A stretch of DNA of 64,000 nt from Adhaeribacter terrigena (GCF_016623615.1 NZ_JAEHFX010000001.1:558001-622000), one strand, 5' to 3'. Shown: positions 25,868 to 35,022, counted from the first letter of the stretch. Program-made: numbers and translations. The notes: a model not told the origin generated them from the sequence alone.

Positions 25868-28800
25868 ATGCAAATTAAGTTCGAAAGTGAATTAGATTAT
25901 CAGCAAGATGCTATTAATGCCATCGTCGGTATTTTTAAAGGTCAGGAAGTCTGCACCTCTAACTTTACCGTGTTTTCGCCGGCATTTTTAGCCAAGCAGA
26001 AAAACATCGAATTCAACCAGTTAGGGTACGCCAATAAACTGCAACTCACCGAAGCGCAGATCCTGGAAAACGTGCAGAAAATTCAGCTGCACAACGGTAT
26101 GAAACCTTCTGCTAAAGAAGATATTGATGTCAAACACCTTGATTTTTCGGTGGAAATGGAAACCGGTACCGGTAAAACCTACGTGTATCTGCGCTCCATA
26201 ATGAAAATGAACCAACAATATGGATTTACAAAATTCATTATTGTGGTGCCATCCATACCAATAAAAGAAGGCGTTTACAAAAGCTTACAGATAACCGAAA
26301 GCCACTTTAAAGGGCTGTACGCCAACATTAACTACAAATATTTTATCTACGATAGCTCCCGGCTGAACGAGATCCGTGATTTCGCTACCAACGACCAGTT
26401 GCAGATTATGGTCATCAACATCGATGCCTTCCGCAACAGTTTCGACGATTCCAAAGATGCCAATTCCAGCGTCCGTATCATCCACCGCTACAACGATAAG
26501 CTCGGTTACAAACCCCTGCAACTTATCCAGGACACCCGGCCAGTAGTTATCATCGACGAACCGCAAACGACGCTAAGTACACCACTGGCCAAGAAAGCAG
26601 TTAAAAACCTGAACCCGTTAACCATTTTACGCTATTCGGCCACGCACAAAGAAAAGCTGAACCAGGTGTATAAACTCGATGCCATAGATGCTTACAACAA
26701 GCAGCTGGTAAAACAGATCGAAGTAGCGTCGGTAAAAGTTGAAGGTTCGCCTACCAATGCTGCTTATGTAAAATTGGTATCGGTACAGAATAAAAAAGGC
26801 ATTACCGCCAAGCTGGAACTGGATGTAATAGTAAAAGGCGACCGCAAGCGCAAAATAGTAGAAGTTAAAAAGCCCGATGATCTGGTGCAGGTTACCCGAA
26901 TTCCTGAGTACGATGGTTTTCAGGTAAATGAAATCTACACCCAGGCAGGCAACGAATACATAGAATTCTTGAACGGCACCATCTTAAAATTAGGGGAAGT
27001 TGTTGGTTCCGTAGATGAAAGCCTGATCAAGCGGATGATGATCCATAAGACAATAGAAGAACACCTGAATAAAGAATTACTGCTGAACCCGAAAGGCATA
27101 AAAGTCCTGAGCTTATTCTTTATCGATGCTGTAAAACATTACCGGGTTTACGACGAAGATGGCAATGCCCAGAACGGCGATTACGCTACCATTTTCGAAG
27201 AAGAATATAAAAAGCTGATCAAAAAGCCGAAGTACCAATCGCTGTTCGGTGAAATTAAAGACCTGGATTCCGAAGCGTCCGACGTTCACAACGGTTATTT
27301 TTCCATCGATAAGAAAGCCAAAGCCAGCAACAAAAAAGAGAAATTCGAATACTTTAAAGATAGTAAAGAAGATAAGCCAAGTAAAGATGACGAGGAAACT
27401 TACAACCTCATTATGAAGGAAAAAGAAAAGCTGCTTAGTTTCGATTCTAAACTGCGGTTTATTTTTTCGCATTCTGCCTTGAAAGAAGGTTGGGATAATC
27501 CGAACGTTTTCCAGATCTGTACCTTAAAAGAAGCTGGCGCATCCGAAATTCGCCGCCGTCAGGAAATTGGTCGTGGTTTACGTTTAGCTGTAAATCAGGA
27601 GGGCGAAAGGATAAGAGGGTTCGATGTAAACACGCTAACCGTAATGGCAAGCGAGTCTTACGAAGATTTTGTAGAGAATCTGCAAAAAGATATAGAAAAG
27701 GAAACCGGTATCGTTTTCGGGATTCTACAAACCCACAGTTTCAACAATATCGTGGTAGCCATGGAAGGCAGCGATCCTGTTTTCTTCGGCCAGGAACAGT
27801 CAGCCAGGCTATTCGATTTCCTGATGCTGAAAGGCTATATCAACAACAAAGGCAAAGTCCAGGAACTCTTAAAAGATGACCTACGCACGGGTAACGTAGA
27901 TCTGCCTGAGCACTTGGAAGACCACGTAAAAGCGCAGGTAATCGAAACGCTGAAACACACTGCCGGCAAAATCGAAGTAAAACGTAACGAAGATAAGCAG
28001 CCCGTTACAGTTAATAAACGAGTATTGCTTAGCCCTGATTTCAAAGAACTGTGGGATAAGATAAAATTTAAAACCACCTACTCCGTAGATTTCGACTCTC
28101 AGAAATTGGTGGAGGCCTGTCAGAAACACATAAGCGAACGCCTGGTAGTAAGTCGTGGTAGATTGGTTTACGAAAAGGTAGATTTAGCAATGACCCAGGG
28201 TGGCGTTACTTTAGCCAGCGAAGCCATTACGGATTACGGTATCATAAACCAGCAGGTAGAAGTGCTGCCTGATATCGTAACGTATCTGCAAAACGAAACC
28301 CAACTGACCCGTAAATCTATCGTCCAGATTTTGCAAGGCTGCACCAACCTGAAATACTTTAAGATCAACCCACAAAAGTTTATTGAAGGCTGCATCGATA
28401 TCATTAATGAGCAAATGCGCCTGCACATCATCGATGGCATTGTTTACACCAAAATAGGCGATCACGAATTCTACCGTCAGGAATTATTCGAAGAAGAACA
28501 ACTGACCGGTTACCTGAAAAAGAATATGCAGGCCAGTACCAAATCGCCATACGAACACGTGGTTTACGACAGTGGTATTGAATCGCAACTGGCTCAAAAA
28601 TTCGAAACTACTTCCAACGTAAAAGTTTATGCCAAACTGCCAGGCTGGTTTAGAATCGATACCCCGTTAGGCGCTTACAATCCCGACTGGGCAGTTCTTT
28701 TCGAAATAGATGGCACTTATAAGTTATTTTTCGTCATCGAAAGCAAAGGCTCTATGGGTTATGAATTCTTACGGCCAGCAGAACAAGGTAAGATCGATTG

Positions 28801-28909
28801 CGGGAAGGAACATTTTAAAGAACTCTCCCGAGCCACTGGAAGCCAGATTAGTCTTGAATATGTGAAAGATATTGAAGATGTTGCTAATCTGGCAATGGCG
28901 AAGGTGTAG
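25868..28909 (+). CDS. Type III restriction enzyme (Res) helicase-endonuclease
   Basis: 1013 residues. The superfamily 2 helicase core has FSVEMETGTGKT (motif I, ~93-104), VVIIDEPQ (motif II, DEPQ), LRYSATH (motif III), SALKEGWDNPNVF (motif V) and RRRQEIGRGLRL (motif VI). The C-terminal PD-(D/E)XK nuclease is visible as YNPDWAVLFE, then FFVIESKG at about 950-970, giving the D-x(n)-E-x-K catalytic set. It acts with Mod as a heteromeric complex that cuts DNA after ATP-dependent communication between sites. It appears intact. The downstream hairpin at 28910-28957 ends the operon. Confidence 0.92.
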   Translation: MQIKFESELDYQQDAINAIVGIFKGQEVCTSNFTVFSPAFLAKQKNIEFNQLGYANKLQLTEAQILENVQKIQLHNGMKPSAKEDIDVKHLDFSVEMETGTGKTYVYLRSIMKMNQQYGFTKFIIVVPSIPIKEGVYKSLQITESHFKGLYANINYKYFIYDSSRLNEIRDFATNDQLQIMVINIDAFRNSFDDSKDANSSVRIIHRYNDKLGYKPLQLIQDTRPVVIIDEPQTTLSTPLAKKAVKNLNPLTILRYSATHKEKLNQVYKLDAIDAYNKQLVKQIEVASVKVEGSPTNAAYVKLVSVQNKKGITAKLELDVIVKGDRKRKIVEVKKPDDLVQVTRIPEYDGFQVNEIYTQAGNEYIEFLNGTILKLGEVVGSVDESLIKRMMIHKTIEEHLNKELLLNPKGIKVLSLFFIDAVKHYRVYDEDGNAQNGDYATIFEEEYKKLIKKPKYQSLFGEIKDLDSEASDVHNGYFSIDKKAKASNKKEKFEYFKDSKEDKPSKDDEETYNLIMKEKEKLLSFDSKLRFIFSHSALKEGWDNPNVFQICTLKEAGASEIRRRQEIGRGLRLAVNQEGERIRGFDVNTLTVMASESYEDFVENLQKDIEKETGIVFGILQTHSFNNIVVAMEGSDPVFFGQEQSARLFDFLMLKGYINNKGKVQELLKDDLRTGNVDLPEHLEDHVKAQVIETLKHTAGKIEVKRNEDKQPVTVNKRVLLSPDFKELWDKIKFKTTYSVDFDSQKLVEACQKHISERLVVSRGRLVYEKVDLAMTQGGVTLASEAITDYGIINQQVEVLPDIVTYLQNETQLTRKSIVQILQGCTNLKYFKINPQKFIEGCIDIINEQMRLHIIDGIVYTKIGDHEFYRQELFEEEQLTGYLKKNMQASTKSPYEHVVYDSGIESQLAQKFETTSNVKVYAKLPGWFRIDTPLGAYNPDWAVLFEIDGTYKLFFVIESKGSMGYEFLRPAEQGKIDCGKEHFKELSRATGSQISLEYVKDIEDVANLAMAKV

Positions 28910-28957
28910 TAAAGTCTACTACATTTGATATATAGTTATCAATTGTCGTAGACTTTA
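28910..28957. terminator. Possible bidirectional terminator after Res
   Basis: A perfect 10-bp inverted repeat (TAAAGTCTAC / GTAGACTTTA) separated by 28 nt lies between convergent genes. The loop is long, so confidence is moderate. Confidence 0.45.
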
Positions 28958-28960
28958 ATT

Positions 28961-29470
28961 TTAATTATCAGAAAACGTTATGAATTTTATTTTTTCCATT
29001 CTTGTAAACCTCAACCAATCACTATAAAGATTAAAATAGTGGCTAATATTGTGGCCAATTTCTACATCATATTTGTGGAATAAAATATTTTCTATTAAAC
29101 CAAGTATACGATAGTGGTTCCGGTCGATAATTTTAAATTTATTTATCGATAATAAATTTTTTGCCATTATTCTACTGTTCGAATTCAATAGGCAAAAGCT
29201 ATTCGTTTCAGTAAGGTATTTTTCATAAGTGTCTTTAGGAATAGTACTATAATGGAATTTTAAGTTCAGTATATCTTCATCTAAAATAAATTCAATATAG
29301 GGTAAATGATCATGGCATTCATATATTTCATAATACTCTGAATCAAATCTATACAAAATAGCCTGTAAATATTCAAGTAAACTTTGCTCTGTCAGAGGAT
29401 GATAGTCTATTTTTAAAGGTTTAATTGTTGTGTAATTATCAGTAAATTCAATTGGTAAATTAGGTTTCAT
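28961..29470 (-). CDS. Hypothetical protein, family A of the island cluster
   Basis: 169 residues, acidic and aromatic-rich, with no recognised domain. Its second half (NSFCLLNSNSRIMAKNLLSINKFKI ... ENILFHKYD ... WLRFTRMEKIKF) aligns by eye with the C-terminus of the 307-residue protein at 31666-32589 (NSFCLI ... VKNLLLLNKLDI ... QYYLFRID ... WTKLVRKEKIKS). The two are probably paralogues. It is A/T-rich like its neighbours. No signal peptide or membrane segment is seen. Function is unknown. Confidence 0.6.
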   Translation of the reverse strand: MKPNLPIEFTDNYTTIKPLKIDYHPLTEQSLLEYLQAILYRFDSEYYEIYECHDHLPYIEFILDEDILNLKFHYSTIPKDTYEKYLTETNSFCLLNSNSRIMAKNLLSINKFKIIDRNHYRILGLIENILFHKYDVEIGHNISHYFNLYSDWLRFTRMEKIKFITFSDN

Positions 29471-29597
29471 ATTTTTTAAATTTTATAATATTAAAGGCAG
29501 CCACATTTTGTTGTATTTGGCTTTTTGTGATTACCGTGGACTGTTATTTGTGTTTATTCAGCAGCCAAAATGGTAAATAATCTGCTGGAAGATTAAA

Positions 29598-29942
29598 TTA
29601 ATCTATTTGATTCGTAATAAAGGGTATTTTCTGCATTCCTATCCCATCACAACCCTGGCAGCCACCACCAGCGCAGGCCGGACATCTATCGAATTTATAG
29701 AAGAAAAAATCCGGTTCGTAATTCAGTAGTTTAATTTCATTATATTCAGGTAAAGTAATAAGAAAGAATTCCCTATCTGTTTCGCCAATAATTTGGTTGT
29801 TATCAATGCCGATGTAATCAAACTTTGCTTTAATTAGCATAGCTGATTTTGATAAATCATAAATTCCGTATTTATCATTTTTCAAATATTTTACCAGGGT
29901 TTCTTCTGGATTCAAAAAGCTGTATTTTAAGATCATTTTCAT
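29598..29942 (-). CDS. Hypothetical protein with DnaJ-like half zinc motif
   Basis: 114 residues. The C-terminus has CPACAGGGCQGCDGIG, i.e. CxxC-x4-CxxC, resembling one DnaJ cysteine-rich repeat pair and likely binding one zinc ion. The N-terminal ~90 residues are not recognised. It is probably a real gene because of this motif and its uniform reading frame. The role is unknown. It is divergent from the small gene at 30035. Confidence 0.6.
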   Translation of the reverse strand: MKMILKYSFLNPEETLVKYLKNDKYGIYDLSKSAMLIKAKFDYIGIDNNQIIGETDREFFLITLPEYNEIKLLNYEPDFFFYKFDRCPACAGGGCQGCDGIGMQKIPFITNQID

Positions 29943-30034
29943 TCTTATTTTAATTTATATAGTTAAAAAAGCAGCTTTCGGTAGCAAAAAAGTAGCATTT
30001 TATATTTAATATATAAGGAAAATATACCTTACAA

Positions 30035-30208
30035 ATGAAATACAAATGCGTTAAACTTTATAAAAGAAGCTACGATAAGCTAACCACAGCGAAAGTCGAT
30101 TTGGAGTCCTTAGACTACTATTTATGCCGTGCAAGAATTGTAGATTTAGCTTTAGATAACCTATTAAAGTCCATAGAAAAAATGAATGTTACAAATCATG
30201 GAGCATAA
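30035..30208 (+). CDS. Small unknown protein (57 aa), coupled to the next gene
   Basis: ATG at 30035, TAA at 30206-30208. The peptide is basic at the start (MKYKCVKLYKRSYDKL), then helical (VDLALDNLLKSIEKM). It overlaps the start of the following gene by 11-23 bp, which supports coupled translation. A near-consensus TATATTTA -7 element lies around 30000-30007. Function unknown; a short helical DNA-binding protein is possible but not shown. Confidence 0.5.
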   Translation: MKYKCVKLYKRSYDKLTTAKVDLESLDYYLCRARIVDLALDNLLKSIEKMNVTNHGA

Positions 30209-30566
30209 GGCTGGCTATCTGAACGATCCCTATATTTTTGCAGTACAAGCAGGTAAAGATCATTACGAGGTTCAAATTATTCAACAAGCGATAATTGATT
30301 TTCAGTTCGATTATTTTATTAATCCAGGAAATGTAGAAGCTTTTATTTCGAATTTAATTAGTTCCTGGAATACAACAGTTTGGGACTCAGGCTTCACTTT
30401 TTTTAATATTAACAATTGTTTCAAAAGTGGTAAATCTTATTTTGAAGTAACAGGTTTTAGTGTAATAATTTCAAGAATGGATCTTTCAGAATACGAAATT
30501 GAAATTGGCCCAGATGATGTTGGTAATGGAATATTAGATTTTGAAGCTTATTTGAACCAAGAATAA
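30186..30566 (+). CDS. Hypothetical protein
   Basis: 126 residues (or 122 from the ATG at 30198). No recognised domain: an acidic mixed alpha/beta protein with VEAFISNLISSWNTTVW, then ISRMDLSEYEIEIGPDD near the end. Its start overlaps the 57-residue gene upstream. It is followed by a perfect inverted-repeat terminator at 30625-30662. Function unknown. Confidence 0.55.
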   Translation: MLQIMEHKAGYLNDPYIFAVQAGKDHYEVQIIQQAIIDFQFDYFINPGNVEAFISNLISSWNTTVWDSGFTFFNINNCFKSGKSYFEVTGFSVIISRMDLSEYEIEIGPDDVGNGILDFEAYLNQE

Positions 30567-30624
30567 GCAGGTAAGCCTTCTAATGAAGATTAAATCCGTT
30601 GGTAAGAGCCTGAGCTAAAGGCTT

Positions 30625-30662
30625 CATAGAAATTCAGCTATTTGGTTAGCTGAATTTCTATG
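30625..30662. terminator. Perfect 16-bp inverted repeat, bidirectional terminator
   Basis: CATAGAAATTCAGCTA and its exact complement surround a 6-nt loop between convergent genes. The right arm overlaps the stop codon of the minus-strand gene. Confidence 0.7.
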
Positions 30663-31155
30663 AACAGGTTAGAAAATGATCAATTCTACTTTTTCTGATC
30701 GTTTTCGCCCAAGCCTTAAATTCAGGAGATTTACGCCAATTATTCTTTTCTATAGTTAAGTTATCAGTTTCTGAAGTATCAGTGCTGTTGTTAAATTCAA
30801 ATTTTAAGATTCTCAATACCGTTTTTAGATTCCTAAATTGTAATGGTAAATGATTTATTTCCATGTATTTGTGTGCAATTTTCTTATCAGCTGAGGTAAC
30901 TAACTTTAATGAAATCAAATGAAAAAGATCTTTAAGATTGCTCAAGGCATTAATACCTCCATAACCATATGAAATAGTAAGCATTTTTTGGTCTATTGAA
31001 AAATCTATCATAATTCGGTCTGGTGAATCCCCATCAAAATTTATAAGTACTTCTAAGCAATCTAATTCATCAATTACTTTAAATAATAATTTTTCTGTAT
31101 TCTGAGAATTACAACCCTTTCCATATGTTGGCGTATTTGAATAGATTATGGACAT
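30658..31155 (-). CDS. Hypothetical protein of the island cluster
   Basis: 165 residues, cytoplasmic by composition. No domain recognised. The C-terminal EFKAWAKTIRKSRIDHF resembles the C-terminal W-x-K-x-x-R-K-x-x-I element of the 307- and 169-residue proteins nearby, so it may be a distant member of the same group. It lies 23 bp downstream of the 134-residue gene on the same strand, probably one transcription unit. Confidence 0.5.
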   Translation of the reverse strand: MSIIYSNTPTYGKGCNSQNTEKLLFKVIDELDCLEVLINFDGDSPDRIMIDFSIDQKMLTISYGYGGINALSNLKDLFHLISLKLVTSADKKIAHKYMEINHLPLQFRNLKTVLRILKFEFNNSTDTSETDNLTIEKNNWRKSPEFKAWAKTIRKSRIDHFLTCS

Positions 31156-31178
31156 TATTTTTAATTTTTTGATATATA

Positions 31179-31583
31179 TTATTCAATATTAGATGTTTTA
31201 TAGGTTCTGGATATTTTTAAAATTGATGATTTAAGTTCTTTACATTTTTTAATAGCCTCTTTTTTATCAGATACAGTGTCCAAGATTATGATATCTTTAA
31301 TTTTATTAATCAAAACATCTTTCTCTTTTAAATGATTAATCCAATAATGTAACGGAGAAAATGAAGTCCAGGCTGCTCTGATGCAATTCCCACCTTGATC
31401 AATAAGAGCTAAAATATAAAATTGCCCATCTGAATCAGGTATAGGTAATAATTTTTTGTAAAGGAAAGTATCCCTTAAATTATTAAACTCAGCTAATGCA
31501 AGATTATAATACTGAATATAATCTTTTCCATATGTTGCTTTAATTTCTTTATATTTTATTAATGTTATGTCTTTTAAAATCAT
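31179..31583 (-). CDS. Hypothetical protein of the island cluster
   Basis: 134 residues, Lys/Ile/Asp-rich, with no recognised domain. The middle (FYILALIDQGGNCIRAAWTSFSPLHYWI) is the most structured-looking part. It sits in a same-strand run from 32980 down to 30658 with short gaps. Function unknown. Confidence 0.5.
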   Translation of the reverse strand: MILKDITLIKYKEIKATYGKDYIQYYNLALAEFNNLRDTFLYKKLLPIPDSDGQFYILALIDQGGNCIRAAWTSFSPLHYWINHLKEKDVLINKIKDIIILDTVSDKKEAIKKCKELKSSILKISRTYKTSNIE

Positions 31584-31665
31584 AATTTATTTTGTATTAA
31601 ATGTTGTTTGCCACTGGTCCAATTATTGTTGTTGGCTTAGTAAGTAAATACAATGTATAATCCTG

Positions 31666-32589
31666 TTAAATATTATAAAGTGATTTAATTTTTTCTTTTC
31701 TAACTAATTTTGTCCAGATGGCATAAGTGGTTTCCCATTCCTGGAGCTTATCTCTATCAATTGGTCTATTATCTATTCTAAATAAATAATATTGTATACA
31801 TGAAATAAATTGCGGTATCCACATTGCGTTTTTAAAGTGGATATCTAATTTGTTTAACAATAGTAGGTTTTTTACAATTTCATAATCCATCTCAGTAATT
31901 AAACAAAATGAATTTTCCTTTTTAGTATATCCACCTCCGTTAAGAAAAATAATATTAGATGGGTACGTGTATTCTATAAAAAATATATTGTTAGTTAATT
32001 TAAATTTTAGTTCTGGAATAGGGACATCTTCGTGTTCGAGGTAATCAAAATAAAAATCCCTTCCAAAAATCTTAATCATTTGAATTATGATATCCAACCC
32101 TGGATGATAAATTTTTGGTTTTGAGACCACTTCTCCATTGTCTATAAATGAATTTAATAAAGAATTTAGCTTATTGATTTCTATTGATAGTTGTATGAAT
32201 TCTGGTGCATCCTCCTCCTTATGAATTTGAATATCTGCATTCTCAATCAAATTGATAATTAGAGAAGCAGCATGATAATTATTTATTGGAGATGTATGTT
32301 TGAAGCAAATTTTAGCTACATCGTATAATTCACAATAATCCGTGGTCTCTTTTAGTAACTCTTTTCCTCGGTAGTACAACTTTTCATTTTCTACCAGAAA
32401 TTCTATTTCTATTAATTCAGGTGGATAGTTGTTTGCTAAAAGAATATTTTTCAGTGTACCTGTAACATTCAAGGCGAATTTTTCTCTTGTTTCGCATTCT
32501 ATTCTGCCACGGTTGTTAAATAAATTACTCGGTTGAATAGGTATATATTCGTATAATGTATTAAGGTGATTGGTATTAATTATTTGCAT
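31666..32589 (-). CDS. Hypothetical protein, longer paralogue of the 28961 protein
   Basis: 307 residues. The C-terminal ~140 residues (FGRDFYFDYLEHEDV ... NSFCLITEMDYEIVKNLLLLNKLDI ... ETTYAIWTKLVRKEKIKSL) match the 169-residue protein at 28961-29470 by eye. The N-terminal half has no counterpart and is unrecognised. Its ATG lies inside the end of the upstream gene (14-bp overlap), so the two are co-translated. Function unknown. Confidence 0.6.
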   Translation of the reverse strand: MQIINTNHLNTLYEYIPIQPSNLFNNRGRIECETREKFALNVTGTLKNILLANNYPPELIEIEFLVENEKLYYRGKELLKETTDYCELYDVAKICFKHTSPINNYHAASLIINLIENADIQIHKEEDAPEFIQLSIEINKLNSLLNSFIDNGEVVSKPKIYHPGLDIIIQMIKIFGRDFYFDYLEHEDVPIPELKFKLTNNIFFIEYTYPSNIIFLNGGGYTKKENSFCLITEMDYEIVKNLLLLNKLDIHFKNAMWIPQFISCIQYYLFRIDNRPIDRDKLQEWETTYAIWTKLVRKEKIKSLYNI

Positions 32590-32980
32590 CGAAGTCGATT
32601 GTTAACTGTTGATTGATTAAGAATTTGCGTTTAAAGGTTTTATATTTTTCAGATTCGATTTGATAACCTGCTTTTTTTAATTGCAGATCATTCATATCTA
32701 TATGCTTCGCATGGAAATCTGTAAGTTGGAGTTGTATTACTTGCTCGCACTCCGATTTAGTATAGTCGTATTTTTCTTTGAATAGAACTTTTTTGTTATT
32801 TGTTAGATTAATGAAAATCTTTGAATGGTATGCTGGAAAAGAATCGGTTTGGTCAAGTTCTGCATATAAGAAAAAGTACTTAGCTGGGTAACTTTTACCA
32901 TCTATTATTAGTGATTCTTCTGGCAGTGATCCTTTGGTACTATTAAATAAAAATTGGTTTGGGTTTGATTTTAAATTCAT
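32576..32980 (-). CDS. Hypothetical protein, first gene of the minus-strand run
   Basis: 134 residues, no recognised domain. A beta-rich middle (LIIDGKSYPAKYFFLYAEL) is followed by a Lys/Gln-rich helical end. It overlaps the following gene by 14 bp. The 5' side faces a strong terminator of the polymerase-like gene at 33049-33088, so a promoter must lie in 32981-33048. Function unknown. Confidence 0.5.
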   Translation of the reverse strand: MNLKSNPNQFLFNSTKGSLPEESLIIDGKSYPAKYFFLYAELDQTDSFPAYHSKIFINLTNNKKVLFKEKYDYTKSECEQVIQLQLTDFHAKHIDMNDLQLKKAGYQIESEKYKTFKRKFLINQQLTIDFDANN

Positions 32981-33048
32981 ATTAAATGTGGTGTTTACAA
33001 TTTATTTACCCACTTTATATGAGAAAAAATCCTTTTGTTTTGGAGGTT

Positions 33049-33088
33049 CATAAAAAAAAGCAAACTTTTTTATTTGCTTTTTTTTATG
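33049..33088 (-). terminator. Terminator after the polymerase-like gene
   Basis: Perfect 16-bp inverted repeat CATAAAAAAAAGCAAA / TTTGCTTTTTTTTATG with an 8-nt loop, 13 bp after the stop at 33101. Confidence 0.7.
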
Positions 33089-33100
33089 CGGTTAGGAACT

Positions 33101-34516
33101 TTAAATAATATTAAAAGTTTCTGGAGCTTTAAGTTTGGGCTCGATACCAACTTCAGAACAGAAGTGCTTCAATACTAATGCCTGCACTTCATTAATATAT
33201 TCACCTTCGCATAGTATGCTATCATGTAAAGAACAAAAGAAATGGCTCTGGCTTGAGAAGTTATTTTTATGTTTTTCCATTAGCTCCGTTAATGCTCCAT
33301 CTATTACCGCAGTAGACTCTATTTTTTGCATAGCAATAGATAAGGATTTATAGTTGCTCATTTTTTCCTGCTGGATTATTTGGTAAACTGTGCTGAACTC
33401 TTGTCGAAATAGCTCAGCTTCCTTTGTGTAATATCCTTTTTGGTTTAAGCTGTAAAATACATTAGCAAAAAGTGTTACTTTAAATTCCGGTATATCTTCA
33501 GGTGCTACTTTTAATATATCTGCTAAATATTGGTAAAATTTGCCTTCACAAACTAATTGGATATACTTATTTACATCAGGAGGAAAGTTCCGGTTTGGAA
33601 ATGCTTTAAACAATATTTTAACTAAACAGAAAGGTTGAGCATTTGCAACGTCTATACTATAAATCTGCGCTTTAGGGTTTTCTTTAATATAAAGGAATTG
33701 ACGCAGCTCCCGCCAAAGAGTTGAAATTGGATGATGCATACGGCATCCCTTTTCATCCCTTATCGCATTAAAACCAGTGCCATCGTATATTGAATAGATA
33801 CTATATAAATATTTTTGTAGCTTATTATCTAATATATCTTTTAAGTAAGTATATTTTGCGGACTCAGTGGTAAGTCGGTTTAGTTCTTTGATTTGTTTTC
33901 TTTTAAGTTTTATTTTATCTGGCTTTGATAAATTTTTAGAGTACCAGTCTTCTACAAATCGAATCGCTTCATATTTCCTAATACTAATAATTTGTATTTT
34001 AGATTGTATCCATTGAGTAACATCGTCTTGATTGGATAAATCTTTTTGTTTATATTTTAAAATGTTTTTGTGTAGCGTAGTGTATTTGTCGACTAAGATC
34101 CGTCGGTGCATTACGTCGTATTCTTTTGTTAATCGATAACCTTTGCATTCACCCTGGAAATTATTTTCAGTTGTAGCTACTTCATATTTCACCTTTTTAT
34201 TTCTGTTTTGATGATCAATATTTAGTGGATCGAATTCTTCTATGATCTTATATTTATATAAGAGTGGTTTTAAAATTTGTGTATAGCGACAAGTTAGAAA
34301 TCTTTCAAAATGATATTTTCTTGATAAGTGGATAAAGTCATTTTTACTATATTTATTATTTGTTACCTGATTGATGTATAACTGGTGAAGCATAAAATCT
34401 AATTCTTGGCTATGCCTTTCTATCATAAAATCTTTCCAGCCTTCATTCCGTAATATTTCTTTCGCTTTAAAATTTTTTGGAGTATATATTTCTAAATCTT
34501 CGTTTTTCATAACCAT
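33101..34516 (-). CDS. Protein with family A polymerase-like palm motifs
   Basis: 471 residues (start 34516, or 34510 two codons later). The C-terminal half carries motifs in the order of family A polymerases. SIDVANAQP (~287-295) resembles motif A, with Asp289 placed like the metal ligand. FKVTLFANVFYS (~345-356) resembles motif B (K...FG..Y). SIAMQKIESTAVID (~393-406) resembles the helix usually written MQGTAADI. SLHDSIL (~429-435) resembles motif C (VHDE), giving His-Asp. GCRMHHPIST (~257-266) precedes them like the Arg-His thumb-palm element. The N-terminal 240 residues are basic and helical and lack an obvious 3'-5' exonuclease. A replication role for the mobile element is inferred. Confidence 0.5.
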   Translation of the reverse strand: MVMKNEDLEIYTPKNFKAKEILRNEGWKDFMIERHSQELDFMLHQLYINQVTNNKYSKNDFIHLSRKYHFERFLTCRYTQILKPLLYKYKIIEEFDPLNIDHQNRNKKVKYEVATTENNFQGECKGYRLTKEYDVMHRRILVDKYTTLHKNILKYKQKDLSNQDDVTQWIQSKIQIISIRKYEAIRFVEDWYSKNLSKPDKIKLKRKQIKELNRLTTESAKYTYLKDILDNKLQKYLYSIYSIYDGTGFNAIRDEKGCRMHHPISTLWRELRQFLYIKENPKAQIYSIDVANAQPFCLVKILFKAFPNRNFPPDVNKYIQLVCEGKFYQYLADILKVAPEDIPEFKVTLFANVFYSLNQKGYYTKEAELFRQEFSTVYQIIQQEKMSNYKSLSIAMQKIESTAVIDGALTELMEKHKNNFSSQSHFFCSLHDSILCEGEYINEVQALVLKHFCSEVGIEPKLKAPETFNII

Positions 34517-35022
34517 ACGCTTTATTATTGTATGGATATTTTTTAAAAAGTTGTATTACCAGTACCGAAATATTTTCACTATAAACCTGAAATATAAATT
34601 TACTTATTTAAATATTTTGTAGTGTTGATGTGAAATATTAGAATAAATCTATTAAATTAGTGATAATGCCATTTTTTTAGAACTAATGCTTGTTCTTAAA
34701 TAAATTATTTATAATTATTTGTAATTGCTTAATTATAATATTTTAAAGTTAAATTTCTTTGATTGTTATCATTTGTACTCTCACTTTTCAGATTATATTC
34801 TAACTACCTATTGAAAGTTCTTTTATAAAGAGACGGTAAGTAATGGGCCCTTTATTCTATGGTGGAAAAATGTCTATTTGGTTATTTCCATTTTTATAAG
34901 CAGAAATAAATTAAGAAGCCGCTATTTAGACAAATTATAAATTGGCCTTAGGCAATCTTATGCTCCAAACTTTTAAAATTTATAATCTATAAGCATAGAA
35001 TTTTAAATTGTAAAAAAATATT
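34517..35022. other. 506-bp very AT-rich region without genes
   Basis: It separates the polymerase-like gene from divergent plus-strand genes. Apart from a short inverted repeat (CCATAC-N11-GTATGG) straddling the start of the polymerase-like gene, I see no ORF above ~20 codons, iteron array or clear promoter. A replication origin is possible in such a place, but nothing proves it. Confidence 0.5.

Noticed and set aside
34517-35022. Replication origin of the mobile element
   Set aside because: The stretch is AT-rich and intergenic, but has no iterons or recognisable initiator boxes, so the claim has no support beyond composition.
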